NCBI RefSeq assembly: GCF_900170025.1
Contig: NZ_FWEX01000006.1
Coordinates: 1,325,089-1,389,088 of the forward strand
Direction: 5' to 3'
Length of the DNA stretch: 64,000 nucleotides
Source of the DNA: Nitrospira sp. ND1
GTDB lineage: Bacteria > Nitrospirota > Nitrospiria > Nitrospirales > Nitrospiraceae
Position numbers and translations under genes: made by a program. The notes under the pieces are model-generated. The model was not told the DNA's origin. It searched no databases and saw nothing but the letters and a program-made list of their open reading frames with translations. This document shows, in pieces, positions 40,768-49,567 of this stretch. How positions within the stretch are numbered: position 1 is the stretch's first letter; each line of letters starts with the position of its first letter.

Positions 40768-43263
40768 CTATGACCAGGCAGGGAGTGACGTTCCATCGGC
40801 CGCGCGCCAATGGGGCACCCAAACGAGAGCCACGAGCTTGATCGAGATGTTCGATTTGCTAGGTTTCAACGACAGGGTTTCCAATTTTTCCGTGAGCGGA
40901 TCGGTCGCCGCAGCCAGGGCATCGGCTTCCGCTTTAAACTCGGCCTCGAGCGCCGCCAACTGTTGCTGCAACGCCGCCACGTTGTCTTCCGCCTGACTCA
41001 CGTCTTTCGACTCTTTCATCGCCCTGCCGGCGCCGCGGATCGCCGTCGTCGCCTTACCGATATTGCCGGCGCTGATTGCTTTCCGCCCGAGAAACGCCCC
41101 CAGGATAGTGGCGCCGACCGAGATGGCCGCCTGGATCTGACTGCTGCGGGACTCGGCCTGCTGCCGTTCCACCATTTGTTCTGCGCGCCGGATACGATCC
41201 TGCAATGCGACGATCTTGGGTGAATACTTCTTTCGCAATACCTCACTCTGTTGATCGCGCTGCTCCCGTCCCGCCTGTTGCAGCCGCACACGAAAGTCAC
41301 GCTCCGGCTCCCCGGGCATCGAAAGCGCCTTCGTGCTCGGACTACGGAATAGTTCAACTTTTTGCGTCCGGAATAACCAGCCTGACAAGTCGTTCTTCCA
41401 ACCGTCAAACTGCTTGGCCTTGCCGGCGGCAGCCGGCAGCGTGGCGAACTGAGCCCCGCCTGCAGGATCACGCTCCAGATCCGCTACGGCCAAATCGACG
41501 ATCGTCGCATGATCCCATTCCACCGGCACGGCTCCCTCGGTCAGCGGAGTCAGTAGGGTGAGGGGGTCGGTCACATCGACCGCAGCCTTGTTGTCCACCA
41601 CCCGTACCTGTGCCACCCCCAAGACCATCGGTTGATAGACGAGTGCGTGCCCCTCCGGTTGGCGTCCCCGTAGCGGGACAAAGTATTGCAGCACCTCCGG
41701 CGGCAACATGGGGCGTTGCGCATGGGGCGTCCCATGTGCAGGCGTCGATGCCACTGGTGTGCCTGTCGACTGGCCCGCTTCGGCTGGTCTCTCCCGCTTA
41801 ATGGGATCCATCAATTGTTTGATTTGTGTCCGCGTGAGCGGCCCGCGCAGATAGGACAGCGTCCATCGGGTCTGGAAAACTTCCGGCGCATCTTCATGCA
41901 CATTATTCAGCAGGAACACTCGGTTCCCAAGCCCCGCAAGAATTTGCTCCATCTGTCGGCGATCGAATTTCTTGCCGCTGCTGGCCGCCGCGCCCTCCAA
42001 CCCTTCCATCACGCGCGCCTTGTCGCGCTCCGTCTGCAACCGACCGATGAACCAGGTACCGGTATTGGCCAGGCCTTTGTAATCAAGATCGACCGGGTTT
42101 TGCGTGGCCAGCACCACACCAAGCCCGAACGCGCGCGCCTGCTTCAGCAACGTGAGTAAGGGCGCTTTGGACGGCGGATTGGCGACCGGCGGGAAGTAGC
42201 CGAAAATCTCATCCATGTAGAGAATGGCCCGCAGGCTCGTGGTGCCGGATTGGCCGCGGACCCACCCCAACGTCTGGTTCAGAAGCAGGGACACGAAGAA
42301 CATGCGCTCGGCATCGTTCAAATGGGCGATAGAAAAAATGGCGATGCGGGGTTTGCCCGAGGGGCCGTAGAGCATACGCCCGACATCCAACGCCTCCCCT
42401 TCCATCCAGGCGGCAAAACCCGGCGCGGCCAGCAGGTTGTTCAGCTGCATGGCCAGGGTGAACCGTTCCTTCGAGGGGAAGAACGACTCCACATCGAGCA
42501 CACCCACTTTCGTCATGGGAGGCGTTTGGATCTGATGAATGAGCGCGGGCAGATCGAGATCCCGTCCCGCTCGCCAGGCGCTGTCGAGAATCGACGAGAG
42601 CAGAATGTGCTCGCGGCTCTTGATCGGATCGGCCTCGACACCGATCAGTCCCAGGAGACTGGTCACGGTCGTGCCGATGCGCTCGCGGAGGAGTTCGGCG
42701 TCGTCGAGTAATTCTGCCGACGGGGCCGCGAAGGATTTCAGAATCGACACCGGAAGACCGGCGTTGCTTCCCGGTGTATACACCGCAAAGTCCGCCGCAT
42801 CGCGCAACTTCTTGATACGCTCGCCGCTCTGGCCCCAGTCGCCAAGCCCCTTTTGCCAGAGGGTCGCCTGCTGTGCAGCGAAGTCGGCGGCGGACAGGCC
42901 CTTCTTGCGGGCGTCGTCTTCATTAATCCACGGCGCGAAATCTTCGCCGCGAAGCTGCGGAAATGTGAGCAGGAGATTGGCGAGATCGCCCTTGGGATCG
43001 ATGACGATGGCCGGGATGCCGTCGATGGCCGCTTCTTCCAGTAAACCGACACAGAGACCGGTCTTGCCGCTTCCCGTCATGCCGACGCAGACCGCGTGGG
43101 TGACCAGATCCTTCGAATCGTAGAGCAGCCAGCCGGGCTTAGCCTGTTTGGCGGCGAGATCGTAAGGCCGCCCGAGATAAAAGACGCCGAGCGTTTCGAA
43201 CTCGGCTGCGCCGTCTGTCGATGAGCCGGTACCGGTGGTGGCCTGTTTTTTCTTCGGCGGCAT
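40768..43263 (-). CDS. HerA-like / DUF853-type ATPase
   Basis: This 831-residue protein has an N-terminal RecA-like ATPase. The Walker A motif is VGMTGSGKTGL (about residue 65), and the Walker B-type segment is AILYMDEIFGYF. A typical FtsK/HerA pattern continues through the domain (VVLATQNPVDLDYKG). The C-terminal third is coiled coil (helices around residues 680-800). It belongs to the bacterial relatives of the HerA/MPR helicases, usually annotated as DUF853 or DUF87 ATPases. They are assumed to be DNA or protein translocases, but their function is uncertain. No NurA-like nuclease is adjacent. The start is ATG at 43263; an upstream option at 43275 adds four residues. Confidence 0.82.
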   Translation of the reverse strand: MPPKKKQATTGTGSSTDGAAEFETLGVFYLGRPYDLAAKQAKPGWLLYDSKDLVTHAVCVGMTGSGKTGLCVGLLEEAAIDGIPAIVIDPKGDLANLLLTFPQLRGEDFAPWINEDDARKKGLSAADFAAQQATLWQKGLGDWGQSGERIKKLRDAADFAVYTPGSNAGLPVSILKSFAAPSAELLDDAELLRERIGTTVTSLLGLIGVEADPIKSREHILLSSILDSAWRAGRDLDLPALIHQIQTPPMTKVGVLDVESFFPSKERFTLAMQLNNLLAAPGFAAWMEGEALDVGRMLYGPSGKPRIAIFSIAHLNDAERMFFVSLLLNQTLGWVRGQSGTTSLRAILYMDEIFGYFPPVANPPSKAPLLTLLKQARAFGLGVVLATQNPVDLDYKGLANTGTWFIGRLQTERDKARVMEGLEGAAASSGKKFDRRQMEQILAGLGNRVFLLNNVHEDAPEVFQTRWTLSYLRGPLTRTQIKQLMDPIKRERPAEAGQSTGTPVASTPAHGTPHAQRPMLPPEVLQYFVPLRGRQPEGHALVYQPMVLGVAQVRVVDNKAAVDVTDPLTLLTPLTEGAVPVEWDHATIVDLAVADLERDPAGGAQFATLPAAAGKAKQFDGWKNDLSGWLFRTQKVELFRSPSTKALSMPGEPERDFRVRLQQAGREQRDQQSEVLRKKYSPKIVALQDRIRRAEQMVERQQAESRSSQIQAAISVGATILGAFLGRKAISAGNIGKATTAIRGAGRAMKESKDVSQAEDNVAALQQQLAALEAEFKAEADALAAATDPLTEKLETLSLKPSKSNISIKLVALVWVPHWRAADGTSLPAWS

Positions 43264-43440
43264 AAGTCCCCGCAATGGAGATGAAGAGCACCAATTCGAC
43301 TCGACCGAAGTCGACGGGCATTTTAGTAAGCACAGGCCGCGACTGCAAGCCCGCGGGCACAGTCGACCGGTGCGATCTTGCGGTGCGATTACGTACCGGG
43401 TACTTGCGAAATGAAATCGACACAGGCACTATGCGCCCCG

Positions 43441-44355
43441 ATGTATCGTCGATGGATCTTATCCCTCGTGATCGCCGTCTGCGCGATCCCGGGGCTCGCC
43501 CTGGCCGAAGCGCCTCCGCATAGCGTCCACTGGGGCGCCATCGCCTTCCCCGATCACGACCCTACCTTGACCCTGAGCGCCGCACTCCTGGATCGATTTA
43601 CCGAGTTCGACGGGGAAGGCAGGCGCTACAACGATATACGGGAAACCATGGGGCTGAATTTCTTCACCTTGAGCTGGACCAAGCCTCTGGCCCAACTGCC
43701 GGGATGGAATCTTAATCTCACGGCAGGCGGCGGCCCTACGCGCGACGGACCCAGCCGGTTTCTTCAAAACGACGTGGTGCACAAGTTTCGAGGACTCACA
43801 GAAGTCCCGGTCGGGAACAAACGCGAAGCGAACGACTTCATGCTCAGCGGGTCGCTGACCCGCTGGTTTAGTCTCTTGGGATCGAACGATGCGTTCTTTG
43901 CCGGTCTGGGCGGCGCCGGTGGGTCGTTGTATTATGAGCCCTATGTGCAGGCAGGATTTCGCCGGTTGGCCCTCTTCGCCCCGGTACCGCTGCTGGGCGA
44001 CTACCTTCGCGTTTCAGCCCTCGCGCGATACGGCCGCCCGTTCAGCGGTGCCGCGTTCCACCAGGTCGCGCCCCAGTCCTACATGGCTCAGGGCTCTGTC
44101 GGCCTCGGGAACTATCGCCACTGGGCCGACTCGACTCCATGGGAAATCGAACTGGCGGTGACCGTCGATTCAGGTCTGTTCGTGGATCATCGGGGGGATG
44201 CGCTGGAAGAACGATTCGTCTCAGTCGCGGTGCGCTATTCGGCCTTCACGTTCGAAACCTGGAACGATCTCATCAACCAGAAAGACTACGGCCCGACCTT
44301 CGGCGCCAGACTGACGCTGGATTTGTTGTATATGTACGACCGCTGGTTCAAGTGA
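43441..44355 (+). CDS. Predicted outer-membrane protein of unknown function
   Basis: I do not recognise the family of this 304-residue protein. It has a signal peptide (about residues 1-22, hydrophobic core SLVIAVCAIPGLALA) and a mature part dominated by alternating hydrophobic/aromatic strands. That is the usual look of an outer-membrane beta-barrel. The C-terminus is MYDRWFK, which has a terminal aromatic-rich strand but is not a perfect barrel signal. The start is chosen at 43441 because it gives a clean signal peptide; another ATG at 43411 is possible. It is divergent from the HerA-like gene. No neighbouring gene helps to assign a role. Confidence 0.6.
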   Translation: MYRRWILSLVIAVCAIPGLALAEAPPHSVHWGAIAFPDHDPTLTLSAALLDRFTEFDGEGRRYNDIRETMGLNFFTLSWTKPLAQLPGWNLNLTAGGGPTRDGPSRFLQNDVVHKFRGLTEVPVGNKREANDFMLSGSLTRWFSLLGSNDAFFAGLGGAGGSLYYEPYVQAGFRRLALFAPVPLLGDYLRVSALARYGRPFSGAAFHQVAPQSYMAQGSVGLGNYRHWADSTPWEIELAVTVDSGLFVDHRGDALEERFVSVAVRYSAFTFETWNDLINQKDYGPTFGARLTLDLLYMYDRWFK

Positions 44356-44485
44356 CAGACCAGGACCGCTGCCATTCGGGTGGACCAAGACGGAAGGGAT
44401 TGATTCCCCTGCCTGCCGTCGGCATAAATAGTGGTAGGAGTGTCGCGCAGTCTACTCAGGCACAGACGGCCTGTCCGCCCGCAAG

Positions 44486-44508
44486 CCGATCTCCTCTGCA
44501 GAGATCGG
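44486..44508. terminator. Perfect 8-bp hairpin beyond the small ORF
   Basis: CCGATCTC-CTCTGCA-GAGATCGG forms a perfect stem (44486-44493 with 44501-44508). It begins 2 nt after the small minus-strand ORF's stop codon, and about 130 bp after the end of the plus-strand gene. It lacks a U-tract. It could act as a terminator for either convergent transcript. Confidence 0.45.
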
Positions 44509-44509
44509 G

Positions 44510-44602
44510 TTACTTGAGGATGCCCAGAAACCATAACAAGACCAGCGGACTCGCCGGCACTCCCAGCAACCAGAGGATGAATCCTTTTCCCATCGTTCCC
44601 AT
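44510..44602 (-). CDS. 30-residue hydrophobic small protein
   Basis: A short open reading frame encodes 30 residues: MGTMGKGFILWLLGVPAS followed by PLVLLWFLGILK. It is one hydrophobic segment broken by a Pro-containing turn, with a basic C-terminal Lys. A near-perfect ribosome binding site (AGGAGG, 44608-44613) lies 5 bp before the ATG, which is strong support for translation despite the short length. The gene is convergent with the outer-membrane protein gene and lies downstream of a lipoprotein gene on the same strand. It resembles the small stress-related membrane peptides found in many bacteria (lmo0937-like), but I cannot assign a family. It was missed by ORF finders because of its length. 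Confidence 0.6.
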   Translation of the reverse strand: MGTMGKGFILWLLGVPASPLVLLWFLGILK

Positions 44603-44626
44603 ACAGTCCTCCTGACTTACCGCAAG

Positions 44627-45055
44627 TTATGGTAGTAGCGAAGCTGCCACCAACTCACGATTCAGCACGCTGACCATCTTGAGATGCGCCGTGCGATCTT
44701 CTTCCAGTGCCGCCGCAAATAAGTCGGCGTGCTTGCGTTGCAACGCCAGGCCAAAATCCTCCTGTTTGTCGGCCGGGATTCCATACAGCGAGGCCAAGGC
44801 ACTCACGTACTGGCCCCCACCAGCCGCAGCCTCGTGACGGAGGTTTTCATACGCCACCCCCGCAAAGAGATTGATCTTCTGCTCTTTCAGCACCATGCCG
44901 CCTGCAGAAAAGAGCCCATTGGGGCTCGTGCTGGAGAAGAAATTGACGGTCGTGTCGACCGTAGCTTTCGTTGTGTTACAGCCCCCGACCATGAAGCCGG
45001 CTGCCACAACACACAGGCCCAATCCCAGGTTTTTCATTGATGTTGCTGTCTTCAT
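44627..45055 (-). CDS. Small lipoprotein with DUF3015-like domain
   Basis: This 142-residue protein has a lipoprotein signal (GLGLCVVAAGFMVGGC, Cys at about residue 26). The mature part matches the general pattern of DUF3015-type proteins: GVAYENLRHEAAAGGGQYVS, LYGIPADKQEDFGLALQRKH. It is likely exported and anchored to a membrane. The ribosome binding site GAAGGAGG lies 5 bp before the ATG at 45055. Function unknown. The small 30-residue ORF follows it on the same strand with a 24-bp gap, so the two may be expressed together. The DUF3015 assignment is by eye. Confidence 0.7.
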   Translation of the reverse strand: MKTATSMKNLGLGLCVVAAGFMVGGCNTTKATVDTTVNFFSSTSPNGLFSAGGMVLKEQKINLFAGVAYENLRHEAAAGGGQYVSALASLYGIPADKQEDFGLALQRKHADLFAAALEEDRTAHLKMVSVLNRELVAASLLP

Positions 45056-45170
45056 ACATGCCTCCTTCTCGGGGCTGTCAGCGTGAGATCATTTCCCAAT
45101 CCAGCCTTCTCCTCACGTTGTAATCGAGAAACATCCAGGGCGACCCTAGTCATTACCCTGGAGAGAGGGA

Positions 45171-45205
45171 AGAAAGGCGCTAGCAAAGCGGCTAACGCTG
45201 GCGCC
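45171..45205 (-). terminator. Rho-independent terminator candidate
   Basis: Reading the minus strand, GGCGCCAGC and GCTAGCGCC form a 9-bp stem (one wobble) around a 12-nt loop, followed by TTTCTT. It is about 120 bp downstream of the DUF486 gene and upstream of the lipoprotein gene, so it could end the former. A second inverted repeat (CCAGGG ... CCCTGG) lies nearby at about 45135-45161. Confidence 0.5.
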
Positions 45206-45327
45206 TGTCAGATGCCAGGACCGAGACTACGAAGAAAAATTTGATAGACGCGCCAAAGGATTGGGGGGAGCTGGGAAGGCTCGTCTAACAGTAGGAAGAA
45301 GTTGAAAGAACTGTCGAATGACCGCGA

Positions 45328-45657
45328 TCACCATTCCTTAAAGACAAAAAACACGGCACCGATCATCATTCCGAAGCCAACCAAGTAATTCCATTTCAGC
45401 TCTTCCTTCAGATATAGGACTGAGAAGACGCAGAACACGATCAGGGTGATGACCTCCTGGATCGTCTTGAGCTGCGCCGCCGTGAATTCATAGTGGCCGA
45501 TCCTATTCGCCGGCACCTGAAAACAGTACTCTACAAACGCAATCCCCCAACTCACCAGGATGGCGATCCACAGCGGCGACTCTTTGTATTTCAGATGCCC
45601 ATACCAGGCGAAGGTCATGAAGATGTTGGAGACGGTCAGTAGCAGGATGGTGTGCAT
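45328..45657 (-). CDS. DMT-superfamily membrane protein (DUF486)
   Basis: This 109-residue protein has about four membrane helices and fits the DUF486 family, a small DMT-superfamily-like group. Characteristic is LLLTVSNIFMTFAWYGHLKY at the N-terminus, SWGIAFVEYCFQVPANRIGH in the middle, and QLKTIQEVITLIVFCVFSVL. Length is normal. Substrate, if any, is unknown. It is visibly more AT-rich than the nuo or kinase genes. It lies just downstream of a gene of unknown origin on the same strand, and the gap between them holds one copy of a short intergenic repeat. Confidence 0.88.
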   Translation of the reverse strand: MHTILLLTVSNIFMTFAWYGHLKYKESPLWIAILVSWGIAFVEYCFQVPANRIGHYEFTAAQLKTIQEVITLIVFCVFSVLYLKEELKWNYLVGFGMMIGAVFFVFKEW

Positions 45658-45677
45658 GGGACTCCTATGGAGAAGCT

Positions 45678-45705
45678 TATGGCTGATGGCACGTAGCGCA
45701 TGGCC
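45678..45705. repeat. Short intergenic repeat (copy 2)
   Basis: TATGGCTGATGGC (45678-45690) followed by ACGTAGCGCATGGCC lies in the 66-bp gap between two minus-strand genes. GCTGATGGC is the inverted form of the 9-mer GCCATCAGC seen at 9738-9746 and 52085-52093. Confidence 0.45.
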
Positions 45706-45723
45706 AGAATAAGGAACTCACCC

Positions 45724-46398
45724 TCACAATTCCCAAGGCCACCGAGTTTTCTCTATGCACTCCTTACTCAAATTACTCAAAATGTTTTGTGCCGTTTCAA
45801 GGAGGCGATCCCCCGTGATCGCATGGTTGTCTTCGTAGCGCACACTGCGGTCAACGCGTGTAATACGGGTAACGAAAGGAAATCGGACGTTGTGAACTGC
45901 GGGGCAACGTGCATAATGATAGAGCATTTCGCAAAGGGAGAAGAGGTGGATATGGTCGAGAAGATTCTGACGATCATAGCCGGGGAATGGCGCTTGCTCT
46001 ATGCATGCTACAAACTCGTTCGGTGGGACATATCGGACTTTGACCCTGATTTGATCCGGCTCGCCATACTTGGCAACTATTGCATTGGAGATTTCCTTGT
46101 AATTCTTTAATCTCTTGTACCTATCCTCGTCCCGAAATTCTGAGCGGGGCCATTGCATAAAGAAGAACAAATCGATTTGGTCATAAAAATCTGTCATCCC
46201 TGAATATTCGCGTACGGCCTTTTTATACTTTTCATTGTCTCGCAGCCCTGGGTATCGGAGAGAACCAAACGCGCCCACATAGCAACACAGAACCAGCCAA
46301 GCCTCACGATAATACTCCGGGACTTCCATCAACGATTTGACCCGGGCCAAGTTTTCTTGCCACCCGTCAAAATAATCTCTTATCTCGTCGGCCTTCAC
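45724..46398 (-). CDS. Protein of unknown function, AT-rich
   Basis: I do not recognise the 224-residue product. It is mostly helical and soluble, rich in Tyr, Phe, Trp and charged residues (EIRDYFDGWQENLARVKSLM near the start), with no signal peptide, membrane helix or enzymatic motif. The GTG at 46396-46398 is chosen because upstream of it the frame runs into a repeat-like non-coding region. A longer ORF from 46539 would include an arginine-rich leader. Base composition is clearly more AT-rich than neighbouring genes, which hints at recent acquisition. The gene sits beside a 24-bp inverted repeat, also consistent with a mobile or unstable patch. Confidence 0.6.
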   Translation of the reverse strand: MKADEIRDYFDGWQENLARVKSLMEVPEYYREAWLVLCCYVGAFGSLRYPGLRDNEKYKKAVREYSGMTDFYDQIDLFFFMQWPRSEFRDEDRYKRLKNYKEISNAIVAKYGEPDQIRVKVRYVPPNEFVACIEQAPFPGYDRQNLLDHIHLFSLCEMLYHYARCPAVHNVRFPFVTRITRVDRSVRYEDNHAITGDRLLETAQNILSNLSKECIEKTRWPWEL

Positions 46399-46863
46399 AT
46401 GCAAACTATGCCTACCTCGTACAACTGAAGTGGGGTGTCTGAACCGTCTTTCACTCCGCGCGCCTGAAGCATGTTCTGCCTCTACCCCTTCTCGGTGAGG
46501 GGCCAGGGCGGCCCTCCACTGCGCGCATCGGACGAACACCGTTTCATCATGCGCGTTCCGCGAGGTGCGCGACGCGACGAATAAGGAGCGTCATGTTTGC
46601 GCACGCCGGCGAGTGGTGAGCCGGCCGTGTTGTTGAAGGAGGGCCGCCTTGGCCCCTCACCCCCCTTCCTTCTTAGCGGGGGTGGAAGGGATGGAGCCTT
46701 CGGAAGTCGGCATCGCGGGCGTGGCGAGATGTAGCGGATGAACCTGCCGTTGTGCGACGGCATGCGACCTTCGGTCGCGCCTCAAAGTCGCACACGGCAG
46801 CCGGTAGCGGGTCGTGAGCCGTCTCCGCCCATCGCATCATGACGACTCCGAACGCTCCATCCC
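46399..46863. other. Non-coding patch of 465 bp with repeat-like sequence
   Basis: No convincing gene was found. It contains the inverted repeat described separately, C/G runs, and an 80-120 codon open frame on the minus strand with Pro/Arg-rich composition typical of random GC-rich sequence. The end holds the uvrA 3' flank. The patch looks like degenerate or repeat-derived spacer DNA. Confidence 0.5.
46494..46661. repeat. 24-bp inverted repeat with 120-bp spacer
   Basis: The left arm (46494-46517, starting GGTGAGGGGCC) and the right arm (46638-46661) are complementary over 24 bp with a single mismatch. The spacer of 120 bp is rich in short GCGC/CGCG palindromes. The unit of about 168 bp could be a miniature inverted-repeat element or a dispersed structural repeat. 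No transposase gene or clear target-site duplication was seen. Confidence 0.55.
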
Positions 46864-49371
46864 TTACACTCCCGCTTCTTTCAACACCTGTCCCGTATAC
46901 GACCGTTTCACTTTGGCGATCTCTTTCGGCGGGCCTTCGGCCACGATTTCGCCGCCCCGGTCGCCGCCTTCAGGTCCCAGGTCAATGATCCAATCCGCAT
47001 TGCGGATCATGTCGAGATTATGTTCGATCACCAGGACAGTATTGCCGGTCTCGACCAGACGATCGAGCACGTCCAGTAATCGCTGGATGTCGGCGAAGTG
47101 CAAGCCGGTGGTGGGTTCATCGAGAATGTACATCGTGCGGCCGGTGGGACGTTTGGAGAGTTCGCGCGAGAGCTTCACCCGTTGGGCTTCACCGCCCGAC
47201 AACGTGGTGGCGGACTGCCCTAGCTTGACGTAATGCAGCCCCACGTCGTGGAGCGTCTGCAACTTGGTCTTGATGTAGGGGATGTTCTCGAAGAACTCCA
47301 AGGCGTCGTCCACGGTCATGTTGAGGATATCGGCGATGCTGCGCCCCTTGTACTGAATCTCCAGGGTCTCGCGGTTATACCGCTGGCCTTTGCAGACCTC
47401 GCAGGTGACATAGACATCGGGCAGGAAATGCATCTCGATCTTGATGAGGCCGTCGCCCTGACAGGCTTCGCAACGCCCGCCTTTCACATTGAAGCTGTAG
47501 CGGCCCGGCTTGTAGCCGCGCACGCGCGACTCGGGCAGGTTTGAAAACAAGTCCCGGATGAACGTGAAGAGGCCGGTGTAGGTCGCCGGATTGGATCGCG
47601 GCGTGCGGCCGATCGGCGATTGGTCGATGTCGATGATTTTATCCAGCGCATCGACACCTTTGAGTTCCTTACAACCGTTGATCTTCGGCTTCTTGTGATA
47701 GAGCAGCTGGGAGAGCGAATGGAACAGCACTTCGAGCACGAGGGTGCTCTTGCCTGATCCCGATACGCCGGTCACGCAGGTTAACAGGCCCAGGGGAATG
47801 TTGACGGTGACGCCCTTAAGATTGTGCTTCTTCGCCCCTACGACGGTCACAAAGCCCTTGGGCTTCCGGGTACGAGACGGGAGCGAGACCATCTGCTCGC
47901 CGCGCAGGTACATCCCGGTTAGCGAGTCGGGATTCGCCATCACCTGCTTGGGTGTACCCTGGGCGATGATTCGGCCGCCATGCGTGCCGGCGCCCGGGCC
48001 CAGGTCGAGAATGTAGTCGGCCGCCTCCATCGTCTCCGCATCGTGCTCCACCACGATGACCGTATTGCCGAGATCGCGGAGGCGAAGCAGAGTCTGGAGC
48101 AAACGCCGGTTATCCCGCTGATGGAGGCCGATCGACGGTTCGTCCAGGATGTACAAGACGCCGACCAGGCCCGACCCGATTTGGGTGGCGAGACGAATAC
48201 GCTGACCTTCGCCGCCTGAAAGCGTGGCCGCCGGACGGTCCAACGTCAGGTAATCCAAGCCGACATTGACCAGAAATCCCAGGCGCTCGCGAATCTCCTT
48301 CAGGATGCGATGGGCGATGACGAGTTCGCGCTCGGTAAATTTGAGGGACGTGAAAAAATCCGCCGCTGCCCGCACCGATAACATCGTGACTTCGGCAATC
48401 GATTTCTTGGCGATCTTCACCGCCAGACTTTCCGGCTTGAGCCGCGCCCCGTCGCAGGTTTCACACCGCTCCAGCAGCGTAAAGTCCTCTTCTTCCGACG
48501 CGCCCGGCGTCATGGCATACCCGATTCCGTCGCAGGCCGGGCAGGCTCCATGCGGGCTATTGAACGAGAAGATGCGCGGCGTGATCTCCGGATAACTTAC
48601 GCCACACTTAATGCAGGCCAGCTTCTCGCTGTACAGATGCACCTTGCCGGTCTCTGACAGGACGCCGACCAAGCCCCCGGCCAGCTTCATGGAGGTTTCG
48701 ACGGAGTCCGCCACCCGCCGCATCAACGCGTCGCCGGGCTTCATGACCAGTCGATCCACGACGATCTCTATATTGTGTTTCTTCTGCTTATCGAGCGTGA
48801 TGTCCTCACCGAGATCGACGATCTCCCCGTTGATCCGGGCCCGCACATAGCCGGCCTTCCGCATCTCCAGCAATTCTTTCCGGTATTCACCCTTCCGCCC
48901 GCGCACGATAGGCGAGAGAATCTGGAATTTCGTCCCTTCCGGTAGTTCACAGATGGCATCCACCATCTGCTGGACGGTCTGTGCCGTGATTTCCTGGCCG
49001 CATTGAAAACAGTAGGGATGGCCGACACGGGCATACAGGAGCCGCAGGTAGTCGTAGATTTCAGTGACGGTCCCGACAGTTGAACGGGGATTGTGACTGG
49101 TGCTCTTCTGTTCGATGGAAATGGCCGGCGAGAGGCCCTCGATGGAATCCACGTCGGGCTTGCCCATCTGTTCGAGAAACTGCCGGGCGTACGCGGAGAG
49201 GGACTCGACGTACCGCCGCTGGCCTTCCGCATAGATCGTGTCGAAGGCCAGGGAGGACTTCCCCGACCCGCTCAGGCCGGTCATGACAACCAGCTTATCC
49301 CGAGGAATCTCGACATCGAGGTTCTTCAGATTGTGCTCACGCGCCCCTTTGATAATGATGGAATTGCTCAT
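46864..49371 (-). CDS. uvrA: Excinuclease ABC subunit A lacking the insertion domain
   Basis: This 835-residue UvrA has both ABC ATPase modules. Walker A motifs are [15 protein letters not shown] and [15 protein letters not shown]; signature motifs are [14 protein letters not shown] and [15 protein letters not shown]. All three zinc-binding sites are visible (CFQCG, CIKCG with [14 protein letters not shown] with CEVCKGQ). UvrA finds DNA damage and loads UvrB. Usual length is about 940. The missing ~100 residues fall between [14 protein letters not shown] and [15 protein letters not shown], joined here by a short acidic linker, at the place of the DNA-contacting insertion domain. The UvrB-binding region earlier in the chain is kept. 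The start is ATG at 49371; the longer form to 49455 adds an unlikely leader. Confidence 0.93.
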   Translation of the reverse strand: MSNSIIIKGAREHNLKNLDVEIPRDKLVVMTGLSGSGKSSLAFDTIYAEGQRRYVESLSAYARQFLEQMGKPDVDSIEGLSPAISIEQKSTSHNPRSTVGTVTEIYDYLRLLYARVGHPYCFQCGQEITAQTVQQMVDAICELPEGTKFQILSPIVRGRKGEYRKELLEMRKAGYVRARINGEIVDLGEDITLDKQKKHNIEIVVDRLVMKPGDALMRRVADSVETSMKLAGGLVGVLSETGKVHLYSEKLACIKCGVSYPEITPRIFSFNSPHGACPACDGIGYAMTPGASEEEDFTLLERCETCDGARLKPESLAVKIAKKSIAEVTMLSVRAAADFFTSLKFTERELVIAHRILKEIRERLGFLVNVGLDYLTLDRPAATLSGGEGQRIRLATQIGSGLVGVLYILDEPSIGLHQRDNRRLLQTLLRLRDLGNTVIVVEHDAETMEAADYILDLGPGAGTHGGRIIAQGTPKQVMANPDSLTGMYLRGEQMVSLPSRTRKPKGFVTVVGAKKHNLKGVTVNIPLGLLTCVTGVSGSGKSTLVLEVLFHSLSQLLYHKKPKINGCKELKGVDALDKIIDIDQSPIGRTPRSNPATYTGLFTFIRDLFSNLPESRVRGYKPGRYSFNVKGGRCEACQGDGLIKIEMHFLPDVYVTCEVCKGQRYNRETLEIQYKGRSIADILNMTVDDALEFFENIPYIKTKLQTLHDVGLHYVKLGQSATTLSGGEAQRVKLSRELSKRPTGRTMYILDEPTTGLHFADIQRLLDVLDRLVETGNTVLVIEHNLDMIRNADWIIDLGPEGGDRGGEIVAEGPPKEIAKVKRSYTGQVLKEAGV

Positions 49372-49567
49372 AAGCGCGGGATTATACCACGCCGTCGCGC
49401 GAGTCTCGGCATGCAACCACCGTGACGTTGACGCAGATGCCGGCAAGACCGTCAAAATATCGACGCACCCTTACACCACAGACCGGAAGGGATTTTAGTT
49501 TTGCAGAGATGTGCCGATAGGGAACTGCGGGAGCCTTCACCCCGCCCCACAACCACTCACGATTTCG

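Noticed and set aside
46482-46763. 93-codon minus-strand frame in the 46399-46863 gap
   Set aside because: Its Pro/Arg/Ser-rich composition is typical of GC-rich non-coding sequence, it covers the inverted repeat arms, and it has no ribosome binding site or recognisable motif.
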